Below, piece after piece: positions 43,260 through 53,060 of a DNA stretch of 64,000 nt. How positions within the stretch are numbered: position 1 is the stretch's first letter; each line of letters starts with the position of its first letter. The position numbers and the translations under genes are program-made. This DNA is from CAWGMT01 sp963823675 (GTDB taxonomy: Bacteria > Planctomycetota > Planctomycetia > Isosphaerales > Isosphaeraceae): positions 124,001 to 188,000 of the forward strand of contig CAWGMT010000004.1 in NCBI GenBank assembly GCA_963823675.1, in the 5' to 3' direction. The notes under the pieces were generated by a model. The model saw only the letters and a program-made list of their open reading frames with translations, was not told the DNA's origin and searched no databases.

Positions 43260-45254
43260 TCATCGAGGCCGCGACAACCCGGCCCCCACTCCAGGGCTCG
43301 CACCTGCCGAATGATATCTTTCGTAGACTCGGAATCGGGGACTCTCGAAGCACATGCGCCAGGCATCCGCCGGAGGCGCATGCGCCGCCTGCGGCCCGTC
43401 ATTCGTCAGGACGATCAAGTCCAGCTCCCACCGATCGTAATCCGTCCGGCTGACACGCTTGAATTTCTGCCTTAGCCTCTCGACCTCGCTCTTGGGCAGG
43501 ATGGTGCGCCAGGTGTGGTAGATCGTGCTCCGCCGAATTCGCCGTTGGTCATCAGCCGTATAATCGTCAAAAGACGAAAATGTGTGAGCTTTTGTAGCTT
43601 GGTACTTGGCCGACTCCAGCCACCAACTATGTACACTCCAAATCTGGACGAATGCCGCAAACTCATCGGGACTCATCCCGATCCAGTGACAGAGCGCGAT
43701 CAGTCGGTCTTCAACGATCCGATCGGGCACGGTCGAAAAGGCCGCCTCGGCCAGGAACGAATAGCCGCCCTTGAACGTCAGCCACCACGAGTAAACCAGC
43801 GGGTCGAAGGTCGCTATGACGAGGCGCTTGCCCATTGACTTCTCGGAGAGGTGACGCGCCAGGCCGGCGAACTCGGTACGGTACGGTTCCTTGCCCAGCC
43901 GATCGAGCGCGGCGTGACTGTCTAACCTGAGGTGCTGGACATACCGCGAAGCGACGTCCGTTCGCACCCGCTCGACCAGGATCGCCACGCCGAGCGCGAG
44001 CAAGGGCACGGCGCCAATCACCGTCATCCGCGTCGCCGGCCAGGCCAGCCGCGCCGCCACGCTGCGGTAGATGAAATCGAGTCCGATGGCAAAACAGGCA
44101 ATCGTGCAGTGCAAGGACAGGACGCGAGCGCGGCCGACGAAGTGGTAGATCTGGATCGCTTTGCCCAGGACGATCATCGACAGAGGCATCATGGTATAGG
44201 CCAAGACGACAATCAGACCGAAGGAGACCATCAAGCGGCGTAAGCTGCGCTCCCAGCCCTCGCCGTGGTACCGATCGATCTCCGCGCCAAAGACCCGGAA
44301 GAGCGCGTAGGCGCAGGCAAGTACGAGCAGCGGGTACTTGGCCTCGGCCAAAAGCGGCAGGTCTACGAACGGCTGGAGCCTCGAAACAGGGTACAGCCCG
44401 AACCGCCCCCGCAAGTCCGGATGCTCCAGGAGCCGTTGGAGAATGAACTGGGTGCACACGACGATCATCGTGGCGATCGCCGCCAACGTGTTGCGATAAA
44501 CACGATCGTTCCCCGACCACCACTCGTAGACGGCTACGGCCCCGAAGGCCGCGAGCAAGGTCATTGCCGAGTAGATTTCCGACTGCGTGACCAGGCCCAG
44601 TGCGGCGCCCAAGCCCACCCACGCGGCCAGCGAGCGGGCAGCTCGTTCCTGAGTCACGATCCTGGTCAGTGCGATCAGTGCAGCGACGACCAGGACTTCG
44701 GTGATGAACGGACGAGGAATCCGGTCGCCCCAGAGCGGTGCGACCGGCTGGTAAGTGTGGTCGCCGACCGCGATGGCAATGGTGAGCTCATGGTGCGTGC
44801 TGGCCAGAAGCGCCAACACGGCGGCCAGGGGCGCCGAGACCCGGACGGTCCTGAAGAAACCGAAGAGGCAGAAATAGTACGCCAGAGTGAAAAGCACGTC
44901 GGCGACCGCGAAGCCGTACGGTCCGAATGCTGCAAAGCAAACGGCATGCACGGCAAGCGGGCCGCAGGGATGCGAGGGCATCCTGGTCCCCACGTATTCC
45001 TTGAGACTGAACTCGCCGAATTCCCCTCGGGATAGCGCTGCGATGAGCGGGAAGACCTCGGTGTCTCCCTCCGGGCTCCGGTAGAGCACCGAGACCGACA
45101 CCGGTTCATCCGGTCGCGCCCAGCGGGTCACCACGTAGGGAACGACGGCCGATAACCCGGCGACGCACGCGAGCGCCCACACGCAGAGGTTCGAGGACGG
45201 CAACCGGGGCACGGTGAGCGCTGGCGATCCGGCCGCCCCGCCCGTCGCGTTCAT
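43260..45254 (-). CDS. Large polytopic membrane protein, GT-C-like
   Basis: About 664 residues from ATG 45254, which has GGAG nine bases upstream; a TTG at 45317 overlapping the AsnB stop is less likely. About ten to eleven membrane segments in the first 460 residues (VWALACVAGLSAVVPYVVTR, GFAVADVLFTLAYYFCLFGF, LLVLACAYALFRVFG and others). A soluble C-terminal domain of about 200 residues follows (KRLVIATFDPLVYSWWLTFK, DRIVEDRLIALCHWIGM). No family could be named. Its position between AsnB and the GT/UbiA genes, same strand, suggests sugar transfer or polymer assembly on the outer membrane face. Confidence 0.68.
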   Translation of the reverse strand: MNATGGAAGSPALTVPRLPSSNLCVWALACVAGLSAVVPYVVTRWARPDEPVSVSVLYRSPEGDTEVFPLIAALSRGEFGEFSLKEYVGTRMPSHPCGPLAVHAVCFAAFGPYGFAVADVLFTLAYYFCLFGFFRTVRVSAPLAAVLALLASTHHELTIAIAVGDHTYQPVAPLWGDRIPRPFITEVLVVAALIALTRIVTQERAARSLAAWVGLGAALGLVTQSEIYSAMTLLAAFGAVAVYEWWSGNDRVYRNTLAAIATMIVVCTQFILQRLLEHPDLRGRFGLYPVSRLQPFVDLPLLAEAKYPLLVLACAYALFRVFGAEIDRYHGEGWERSLRRLMVSFGLIVVLAYTMMPLSMIVLGKAIQIYHFVGRARVLSLHCTIACFAIGLDFIYRSVAARLAWPATRMTVIGAVPLLALGVAILVERVRTDVASRYVQHLRLDSHAALDRLGKEPYRTEFAGLARHLSEKSMGKRLVIATFDPLVYSWWLTFKGGYSFLAEAAFSTVPDRIVEDRLIALCHWIGMSPDEFAAFVQIWSVHSWWLESAKYQATKAHTFSSFDDYTADDQRRIRRSTIYHTWRTILPKSEVERLRQKFKRVSRTDYDRWELDLIVLTNDGPQAAHAPPADAWRMCFESPRFRVYERYHSAGASPGVGAGLSRPR

Positions 45255-45313
45255 CGTCACGTCTCCGGGCCCAAGCTCGAGTTCAGTGCAGGTGTCGCTT
45301 GCAAAGAGTCGTT

Positions 45314-47194
45314 TCAATGCCGCTCGATCCAGTGGCTATACCAGAGCTGGAACATGAGCAATGTCCAGAGCGGCTTGCGATGGTCGCGCACTCCTTCACG
45401 ATGCTCGCGGATCCGCCGCGCGACTTCGCCCGGTTTGAAGATCCCCTGCCGCGTCAGCCGCTCGGGGCCGAGCAGGTCGTCGAGCAACGGACCCAGCGGG
45501 CCCCGCAGCCAGCGGGCAACCGGGATACAGAACCCCCGCTTCGGGTGCCGCAGGACCGACGCCGGCAGCCGCGAGGCCGCCGCGCGCCTGAGAATCCGCT
45601 TGGTTCGCCCGCGAGCCAGCTTATACCGGGACGGTAAACTCTGGATCCAGTTCACGAGCGAGGCATCCAAGAGGGGCGCCCGGACCTCGAGTCCGCAGGC
45701 CATGCTCGCGCGGTTGACCTTCGTCAGTATGTCCCCCGGCAAGTAGGTGTCCTGGTAGAGCGCCAGCGAGCGCGCCAGGCGGTCGGCACCCGCCGCCAGT
45801 CCCTGCGCGCGCTTGAGGTGCTCTGCCTCCACGTTGACAGCGGGTGGGGCAACGAGCAGCGCACGGATTTCGGCGCCGTCGAACGAGCTCATCCAGCGCT
45901 GGTGAGCCAGCGGGGCTACCTCGACGGACCCGCGCAGGAACTGCTTGAGCTTGAAGTCGAAGCTGAGATTGCCGTGACTCACCGGCAGCCTGTTCACCAC
46001 CGCCTCGGCCATCTGACGCGCCCGGCTGGGCAAGTGACGGTAAATCCCGTGCGCCTGCTCGGCCAGAAAGGTCGGGTATCCGGCGAGAAGCTCGTCGCCG
46101 CCGTCCCCCCCCAGCGCCACGGTCACCTCGGTCCTCGCGAACCGGCTCAAGAGGTACGTGGGCAAAAGCGAAGCATCGCCGAACGGCTCATCGAGCCAGT
46201 TCGCGACCTCCGGCAACAGGTCCAGCACCGTCGAGGCCGCAAAGATGCGCTCGTGGTGGTCGGTCCCGAAGTGATGCGCAACTGCGCGGGCCGACGCGCT
46301 CTCATCAAAGCTCGGTTCGTCGAACCCGATCGAGAAGGTCCGGATCCGGTGCGCTGACTCGAGCTCGGTCAGGGCCGCGGTGATGCTGGAGGAATCGATC
46401 CCGCCGGAAAGAAAGATCCCGAGGGGCACGTCGGAACGACGATGCCGCAGCACCGCGGCGCGTAAGTCGGTCCAGAGCTGCTCGGCGGCCGCCTCGAAGT
46501 CGGGCACCTCCTCCGCCGGCAAGGGGGATTCCCAGTAGCGAGTCACCGAGACCTTGCCCGCCTCCCAGACCAGGACGTGGGCCTGCGGCAACTGGCGCAG
46601 GCCCGCCCAGATCGACGCCGGGGCAGGGACATACTCGTAGAACAGGTAGCGCGCCAGCCCGTCGAGGTCGAGCCGGCGATCGACCTGCGGATGGATGACG
46701 ATCGCTTTGGGCTCGGAACCGAAGGCCAGTCCCCCAGCGGAAGTCTCGGCGTAAAACAAGGGCTTCTGGCCCATGCGATCTCGCGCGAGCACTAACCGCG
46801 ACCGGCGGCGGTCCCAGATCGCCAGGGCAAACATGCCGTTGAGGTGACGCACGAAGTCGGGACCGTGGTCCTCGTAAAGGTGGACCAGGCACTCGGTGTC
46901 AGACGCGGTCCGGAACGTGTGGCCGCGGGCCTCGAGCGCGACTCGCAGTTCCGGCTCGTTGTAAATCTCGCCGTTGTAGGTGACCCAGACCGATTCGTCC
47001 TCGTTGGCCATCGGCTGGGCCCCGCCCTCGAGGTCGATGATCGCCAGCCGCCGATGACCCAGGCCGACCGGCCCCTCGACGTGAAAGCCCTCGCCGTCGG
47101 GGCCCCGGTGAGCGACCGTCCGCGTCATCCGGGTCAGCAGATCGAGGTCGGCCGGGACACCGTCGCGGTTCACAAAACCAGCGATTCCGCACAT
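45314..47194 (-). CDS. asnB: Glutamine-dependent asparagine synthase-like amidotransferase
   Basis: 626 residues, the normal AsnB length. The N-terminal Ntn glutaminase has Cys2 as nucleophile (MCGIAGFVNRDG), HRGPDGEGF, RLAIIDL and YNGEIYNEPELR. The synthase domain carries the PP-loop LGIFLSGGIDSSS (about 259-270), LGGDGGDELLAGYPTF, DTYLPGDILTKVNRASMACG and EVRAPLLDASLVNWIQSLP. It transfers ammonia from Gln to a carboxylate activated by ATP. In polysaccharide loci such enzymes may amidate sugar acids or amino acid substituents rather than make free Asn. Its start overlaps the methyltransferase end by 25 nt. Confidence 0.94.
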   Translation of the reverse strand: MCGIAGFVNRDGVPADLDLLTRMTRTVAHRGPDGEGFHVEGPVGLGHRRLAIIDLEGGAQPMANEDESVWVTYNGEIYNEPELRVALEARGHTFRTASDTECLVHLYEDHGPDFVRHLNGMFALAIWDRRRSRLVLARDRMGQKPLFYAETSAGGLAFGSEPKAIVIHPQVDRRLDLDGLARYLFYEYVPAPASIWAGLRQLPQAHVLVWEAGKVSVTRYWESPLPAEEVPDFEAAAEQLWTDLRAAVLRHRRSDVPLGIFLSGGIDSSSITAALTELESAHRIRTFSIGFDEPSFDESASARAVAHHFGTDHHERIFAASTVLDLLPEVANWLDEPFGDASLLPTYLLSRFARTEVTVALGGDGGDELLAGYPTFLAEQAHGIYRHLPSRARQMAEAVVNRLPVSHGNLSFDFKLKQFLRGSVEVAPLAHQRWMSSFDGAEIRALLVAPPAVNVEAEHLKRAQGLAAGADRLARSLALYQDTYLPGDILTKVNRASMACGLEVRAPLLDASLVNWIQSLPSRYKLARGRTKRILRRAAASRLPASVLRHPKRGFCIPVARWLRGPLGPLLDDLLGPERLTRQGIFKPGEVARRIREHREGVRDHRKPLWTLLMFQLWYSHWIERH

Positions 47195-47811
47195 GACGCG
47201 ATCAAACCTCTTGCGGGCAAGCCCAGTCGGGCGACGAAATGAAGGGAACGGCCGAAGGCGAAACTCGCAGGGGCCGGATACAGGTTCAGGTCCGTGACCC
47301 AGCCCTCGACCCCCAGGCCGAGCGCACCGAACGCGTCACGCCACTGGGCCCGAGTCCAGTAGTTGTAAGGCAGCGCCACGCCGTCGTGTGCATTTCCCAC
47401 CCAATCCATGAAGCGCAGGGTCTGCTCGGCCCAGAGACCATCGCGCGTATGGTCCTTGACGATGAGCGTGCTCCGGGCCACCCGGACCGCCTCGCGTAAG
47501 AGAATCATCGGGTCGTCGGTGTGGTGCAAGACGTCCACCAGCATCACCGCGTCGAAGCTGCCGGACTCGAACGGAATGACCTTGCCGTCGAAAAGCGAGA
47601 CCTCGACGTAGGTCCGCGGCCGAGGGAGGACGTCGATGCCGACGATCTCGAGATCGGGACGTTCTTGCGTGATCCGTCGGGCCAGGAGGCCGTCGCCGCA
47701 ACCGACATCCAGCACGCGGGCCCGCGAGGGGATGAGCGCGGCAAAGTGCTCGGTCAGCTTGCGTACGCGACGGCGAGTGACCCCATCGTGTAATCGGGCG
47801 ACAAGGCTCAT
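47170..47811 (-). CDS. SAM-dependent methyltransferase (class I)
   Basis: 213 residues from ATG 47811; an upstream start at 47868 is possible and would add 19 residues. Motif I is VLDVGCGDGLLARRITQ, strand 2 end IVGIDVLP, FDAVMLVDVLHHTDDPMILL and STLIVKDHTRDGLWAEQTLR. The HHTDD motif is of the Methyltransf_11 type. It is upstream of and overlaps AsnB by 25 nt, so the two are expressed together. The substrate is probably a sugar or lipid intermediate of this locus. Confidence 0.85.
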   Translation of the reverse strand: MSLVARLHDGVTRRRVRKLTEHFAALIPSRARVLDVGCGDGLLARRITQERPDLEIVGIDVLPRPRTYVEVSLFDGKVIPFESGSFDAVMLVDVLHHTDDPMILLREAVRVARSTLIVKDHTRDGLWAEQTLRFMDWVGNAHDGVALPYNYWTRAQWRDAFGALGLGVEGWVTDLNLYPAPASFAFGRSLHFVARLGLPARGLIASCAESLVL

Positions 47812-47917
47812 CGGAGCGATCGTCTCCTCCACGGCTTGCTCGAAAAGCAGCTCCCGGCCGCGGACCACGGCTTCTGGTCAGGTCCACGAGCCACCAAAAG
47901 CTGGGACGCTCTCCCGC

Positions 47918-49132
47918 TCATTTCTTGAGGGACCGGAGCACGCTCATGAAGAAGCTCGAGAGCGACAAGTCGAATCCCAGGGTCAGCGCCAGGACCGACG
48001 GGATCACGATGCGCATCATTCGTGAGGTATCGAGCGGTCCGAATGATTTGTCGCCCCAGATGCCGAAGGCGTAAAGCGTTCCGCCGAGACCCATGAGCAT
48101 CAGGATGCCGCCCGCGACCAGCCCAGCCTCGAGAGTCGCATAGCGGAGCAGCCAGTTAAGCCGGCGATCCTCCGGGAGCAATCCCTCGGAGATCGCATAG
48201 ATCTTGGTGAAGGTCGCGTACTCGATTGCCTGGAAGCCGAGCAGAATCGCCATCGCGGCGTAGAGCAACGTATGAACGTTGAACGTCACGCTCCCGATCG
48301 TCCTTTCCCCACCCAAGAGCCATATTCCCACCACGAGACCGACGAGCATGAGCAGCACGCCGGGATAGAAAAAAAGCCATCTAGGACTGAACAGCAGCCG
48401 GAAACGCAGATGACGCCAGCCATCACGCCAACTTCGCAAATGAGGCGGCCGGCTCCGGCCATCGGGTGACAGGACCGTGGGTACCTCGGTGATTCGCATC
48501 CGGTTGATCACCGCTTTCACGATCAACTCGCTCGAGAACTCGAACCCGTTGGTCCTGAGATCCAACCGCGTCGCGGCCGCCTTGCTGAACCCGCGCAGCC
48601 CGCAGTGCAAATCCTTGCACGGGGGGTTCCAGAACAAGACCCTGCCGATCGCGGACGAGACCGGGTTGCCGAAATACCGGTGCAAGGGAGGCATGGCACC
48701 GGGCTTGACGCCACCCAGGAAGCGATTGCCCATCACGAGATCATAGCCCTCGTGCAGCTTCTCCACGAACGGCCCCAGTTGAGAGAAATCGTAACTGTCG
48801 TCGGCGTCGCCCATGATGATGTACGTCCCCCGGGCAGCCTGGATCCCGGCCCTCAGGGCGCTCCCGTATCCTTTGATGTCAACACTGACGACGCGCGCGC
48901 CAAGCTCGCGGGCGATCTCCGGCGAGCCGTCCGTGCTGCCGTTGTCGGCGATGATGATCTCACCGTCGATATTGCTTTCGCGCAAGAACCGCTGAGCCTT
49001 TTGAATGCATGAAGCCAGGCTTTCCGCCTCGTTCAGGCAAGGCATGATGATCGAGAGCTCCGGCGGCGATACGCGGTCGCCGTGATCGGGGTCGGTCAGC
49101 GGGCTCGACTGGTTGGGCGTCAAGACTTCCAT
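47918..49132 (-). CDS. GT2 glycosyltransferase with C-terminal membrane helices
   Basis: 404 residues from ATG 49132 (an ATG at 49162 is also open). The GT-A domain has LSIIMPCLNEAESLASCIQK, EIIIADNGSTDGSPEIAREL, TYIIMGDADDSYDFSQLGPF (metal-binding DADDSYDF) and MGNRFLGGVKPGAMPPLHRY. About four C-terminal helices follow (LFFYPGVLLMLVGLVVGIWL, FNVHTLLYAAMAILLGFQAI, LVAGGILMLMGLGGTLYAFG, PSVLALTLGFDLSLSSFFMS). The GDADDSYDF motif and the LFFSPRWLFFYPG segment are typical of the polyprenyl-phosphate GT2 group related to dolichol-P-glucosyl/mannosyl transferases. It supplies a lipid-linked sugar for the outer-face enzymes. Confidence 0.9.
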   Translation of the reverse strand: MEVLTPNQSSPLTDPDHGDRVSPPELSIIMPCLNEAESLASCIQKAQRFLRESNIDGEIIIADNGSTDGSPEIARELGARVVSVDIKGYGSALRAGIQAARGTYIIMGDADDSYDFSQLGPFVEKLHEGYDLVMGNRFLGGVKPGAMPPLHRYFGNPVSSAIGRVLFWNPPCKDLHCGLRGFSKAAATRLDLRTNGFEFSSELIVKAVINRMRITEVPTVLSPDGRSRPPHLRSWRDGWRHLRFRLLFSPRWLFFYPGVLLMLVGLVVGIWLLGGERTIGSVTFNVHTLLYAAMAILLGFQAIEYATFTKIYAISEGLLPEDRRLNWLLRYATLEAGLVAGGILMLMGLGGTLYAFGIWGDKSFGPLDTSRMMRIVIPSVLALTLGFDLSLSSFFMSVLRSLKK

Positions 49133-49193
49133 CGTGAAATTACCCTTCGCTGGGAGGTGCAAAACGCCACCTCATGGCCGGATGACACAGCTC

Positions 49194-51158
49194 TCATCCC
49201 GAAACAGCCGCGCCGTTGCGTCCCGAACCGGCCCCGCCAGTCGGCAGCAACCAGATGATCCTGTTCGTATCCTGAGCAATGGACATGCCGAGACTGTGGG
49301 ATCGGAGCCATGTGCAATACCTAGTATGAGGTTTTTCGAAGACGATCGCAACCGGATGGTGAAACGCCTGCAAGTCGGCGGTCAACCGTGCGAAGTCGGC
49401 CCGCTCGCTGAAGCACTCTTGGCGGAGCCTGGTCCGTTCTCGGAACATTGAGAGCGGGTACCCTTTAATGTACACCAGAGCCAGCTCCGCGCCCTGGCCC
49501 TGGCCGACCCGGTTGATGTCCGGGGGTTGGGCGGCGACGAGACTGGCGCGCTGGGTCAGTGTCGAAACCGGCAGCGGAGAGTCCGGCAGGACCAGTAAGG
49601 TGTCGCGCGGGGTCCCGGAGCGCAGGGCTTCGAGCCACCCTCGATCGGCACCGCCGCCGGCTCGGACGTAAAACGACGATTCATCGACGGGGATTCCCAG
49701 CGGCAGTTCAGGAGGGCGATGATAGAACCACAAGCAGGTACCCGCCAGTAGTTCCATGATCAAGGCCGTGGCCGCAGCCCAGGCGATCGACTTGCGGCCA
49801 GATCGCGCAAACCACGCGCAGAGTTGCATGCTCACAAGAGGAGCCAGGCAGATTGCGGACGTAAACAAGTGCTTGTATTGGACCCGGCTCGGCATCCAGG
49901 TGAAAAGGAAAAGCAGGGTTGTCAGTAGCGCGCCGGCGCCGAGCAGGAGAATCGGTGTGTCGCCGCGCCGCCATGCGTTTCGGAAAGGCGGGTACGCCAG
50001 CGCGAACATCACGGCCATACACGGAACCGCCACTCTCGCGTTGGTCCGGATCTCGCCTGCGCTCGCGAAGCGGATCGCGTGCATCGGGCGCCCGCCGGAT
50101 AGAAACCGCAAATAAAACAACGTCGCCGCCAGTGCGAGCCCGGTGGCGACCATCACCAGCCAGAGCGTCCCTTTGCTATACTCTGGACAGGCAAGGCCGA
50201 TGCGGCCGGTCAGACAGAGCCACCAGAGGCCCGAAACGAGGACTGCCGACGGTACCAGTAGAGGATAACTGATGCCGATGGCCAGAATGAGAAGTGGCAC
50301 CAGCAACCCGGCCCGCGCAACGGTTCGCCGGGTCGATACGGCAATCACATAGACAATCGCGGCGACCAGGCTCAGCCCGATATCCATGGCATCAATCCCG
50401 GAGTACTTGGCGATGAATGGGCCCGTGCGCATTTCGCCTCTCAAGAACCAAGGGCCCTGAGCCAGCACGTTCAACGTCCCGAGGGTGTTCGTCCCCAATA
50501 AGATGATCGCGAGGGCCGAAGCCGTCAAAATCGGGCTCGGCGTATCAAATTGCCGGGCCGTCTCATACATCAATATCACCAGAGCCAGCAGTTGCAGGCC
50601 GCTCAGCCAGGGAAAGACGAGCGTCGGCGGGCAGTCGACCATCCAGGAAATGGCGGTGAGCTGGATGAGTCCCAGCCATCCGTAATTGAGGCGAACGCCG
50701 GCAAGGTCCCAATCCTGTGGAATCGCCGGGAGATTGACGATCTGATAGCAGGCGTCCATCTGCATCATATTGTGCCAGCTATACACGCGTAAATTGGGTA
50801 TCCCCAACCACATCGTAAGCAGAATCAAGATCAAGAGCCCAAAGCACCAAAGGGGTGCCAGCAAGGCAGTCGGGGCCACGGCATCGGCCGAGCGCGGCGC
50901 AATCCGGCGCATGTCGCGAGCGATCACTCCGAGCGCGAATAGATTGAGTAGAACGGCGACGTATACAGCATGGGAGAAAGGTTGCCCGACGACGCTGAAG
51001 AAGGCGATCTCGACGGCCAGCACGGCAGGGGAAAGCGCGACTGACAGGGCCGACTTGACCCGCCACGGGATACTCTGGTCGGGAACCGTGAATCCCAACC
51101 ACGCACCCGGCAGAAATCCGAGTACAACGGCTGCGAGGAAGCGGACGCCGTCGCTCAT
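49194..51158 (-). CDS. Large polytopic membrane protein of unknown family
   Basis: 654 residues, about 13-14 membrane segments (FLAAVVLGFLPGAWLGF, VAVLLNLFALGVIARDM, LWCFGLLILILLTMWLGIPN, LLVPLLILAIGISYPLLVPS and others), then a C-terminal soluble part of about 130 residues with DTLLVLPDSPLPVSTLTQRA. The loop YSWHNMMQMDACYQIVNLPA after an early helix, rich in acidic and aromatic residues, is placed like the donor-binding loop of GT-C enzymes. No motif allows a firm name. It is in line with the GT2 gene downstream (60 nt apart) and the GT-C-like gene upstream. Confidence 0.7.
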   Translation of the reverse strand: MSDGVRFLAAVVLGFLPGAWLGFTVPDQSIPWRVKSALSVALSPAVLAVEIAFFSVVGQPFSHAVYVAVLLNLFALGVIARDMRRIAPRSADAVAPTALLAPLWCFGLLILILLTMWLGIPNLRVYSWHNMMQMDACYQIVNLPAIPQDWDLAGVRLNYGWLGLIQLTAISWMVDCPPTLVFPWLSGLQLLALVILMYETARQFDTPSPILTASALAIILLGTNTLGTLNVLAQGPWFLRGEMRTGPFIAKYSGIDAMDIGLSLVAAIVYVIAVSTRRTVARAGLLVPLLILAIGISYPLLVPSAVLVSGLWWLCLTGRIGLACPEYSKGTLWLVMVATGLALAATLFYLRFLSGGRPMHAIRFASAGEIRTNARVAVPCMAVMFALAYPPFRNAWRRGDTPILLLGAGALLTTLLFLFTWMPSRVQYKHLFTSAICLAPLVSMQLCAWFARSGRKSIAWAAATALIMELLAGTCLWFYHRPPELPLGIPVDESSFYVRAGGGADRGWLEALRSGTPRDTLLVLPDSPLPVSTLTQRASLVAAQPPDINRVGQGQGAELALVYIKGYPLSMFRERTRLRQECFSERADFARLTADLQAFHHPVAIVFEKPHTRYCTWLRSHSLGMSIAQDTNRIIWLLPTGGAGSGRNGAAVSG

Positions 51159-51180
51159 CGCCGTGGAACCTTGATCGGGG

Positions 51181-52894
51181 CTAGAATTCCTTCCCGGAGC
51201 CGCCTACGGCAGCGACGTTCGGACGCACTGGAACGAGCTGATAATCCCAAGCTGTCGTCTTCCACACCGTGCGACCCCGGTAATACTCCAGAAGTCGGGC
51301 ATTGTCTTCGGGGGACAGGACTCTGGCGAAAATCACCTTCGAGCGATCAATATCCGCTTCGTTGCCGGGCGCGCCACGGAAGTCGTGATCCACGAGGACC
51401 AGGTGCAAGCCCCCGCGTTCTTCCAATTCCTGCCGGACGCTGGCGGGCGACGGGGACCGATGCACCGGCTCGATCGGTTGAAAACGGGCAACCGACCAGA
51501 TCATCAAACACGCCGCGACGAGGCGGCCGGGAACGAACCAGGTTCGTGATGGCAGGCAACAAAACCGCAGGAATCGGCACCAGAAATATTGCAGCAGCGG
51601 ATATAGCGGAGCGCTGTAGTGCGGCGCGATATACGTGGCTTGCAAGATCCCGACGCCAAATACGGCGGCAATGACAACCGCAGCACGGGACCACGTTCCG
51701 CTGGCAAGTAGCAGCGTGACGGCGCCGAAGACGAAAAGGAAAGGGACGCAAAGGTACCAGCGGCGAAATCCAAAGAAATAGTAGGTCAACGTCTGGATTT
51801 TATCGTAGGAAACCGCCAGCACATCCCGCACGGTCGAATAGTCTCCCTCCCCGCCTCGACCCTGGAAGTGCGAGTAATCCCAGACCATCACCGCCGGGTC
51901 CGCATGCGAAATGGCCCGTGGCGGCAGCCACCAAAACAACGGCGTCCTGCTGTGCCGCTGTTCGTAAGCCATATACGGGAATTGAAGGTAGGAATTCGTG
52001 ACGGCCTTGTTGTAACGAGCCATCGCTCCCAGACCGACGACCAGGGGAATGAGCGCCGGCCAGCAGAGCCTGTGGATCAGGCCGGCGCGCAGCTCGCCGG
52101 GGTTAGTCACAATTCGCCTGATGGCGATCACCGCCACGTAGCAAAGGGTCGCGGCAACGACGAGCAAGCCTTCAAAAGGCCTTGAATTGGCCAGGATCAA
52201 CATGCCGACGGAAGTCACAAAGCATGGCCAGGCGCGCGGTTTCAACACAGCCCGGCGCACGCCTCCCAGGAACAACGCCCCACCCAGCATCGCAACGCCG
52301 CCCCCCCAGAACGACTGCGTCCAGGAAAAAAGATGCATCCCGTGCCACTGATAGGCTAATTGATTGTGCATCGAAGGATGCACGGCGGTCATCAGACCTC
52401 CGATCAACGCCCAGCGACGGGACACCCACGCTTGCAACATCCAGCAGACCGCCGCAGCGCCGCACGCAAAGGGAATCCAGACGCCCCACCAGGGATCGCC
52501 AAACAGGATGCGCCCGGCCGCCAGCGCCAGACCCTGCGCCGGCGGATACTTCGCCATGTAGGTGGGCGAATCCAGGATGTGTTCGGCCTGGAAGTGCTGC
52601 CAGAGAGGGTGCTGGCGGGTTCGTCAGCCGCCCCTCCGCAAACGTCTGCGATGCGATCAGATATGCATATTCATCCGTAACCACCGGCGTATCGGGTGAG
52701 ACCCGATGGAGCAGCAGGCACACCCAGAGGCTCAGGAGACCCGTCGCGACGACGGCCAGCGGCCGGTTCATCACCACCCTGCGCCACGACGCCCGCCGGG
52801 ACAGAAGACGCGGCCAGAGGGCCAGCGCAAGCTGGAGCGACAGACAGCCAAGCAGTGTGGCGATCAGGACAGCGCGGGCGACAGACGGCGGCAT
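51181..52894 (-). CDS. GT-C-like polytopic membrane protein (frameshifted)
   Basis: About 570 residues from ATG 52894 when one extra base at about 52,612 is removed: AEGRLTNPP continues in the next frame as HPLWQHFQAEHILDSPTYMA. N-terminal helices (ARAVLIATLLGCLSLQLALA, LAVVATGLLSLWVCLLLHRV) are followed by VTDEYAYLIASQTFAEGRLT, whose Asp/Glu pair is the likely catalytic loop of PMT/ArnT-like enzymes. KYPPAQGLALAAGRILFG and about eight more helices come next, then a soluble tail (LHLVLVDHDFRGAPGNEADI). It probably transfers a sugar from a polyprenyl donor outside the membrane. The shift may be an assembly error. Confidence 0.78.
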
Positions 52895-53060
52895 CGCATC
52901 CAACAACACTACGATATTCCTTGCCGATCCGCCGACTCCGGGAGACCTGGTCCGCCTGCCAGCACTGCGGCCGCTCCTATCATCAGTCTTGTTTCGAGAG
53001 GGCCAAATTGATAAACGTGCATGATGCCCGGCAAGTTCGCCGCGAGATCGTGCAGGAGAC

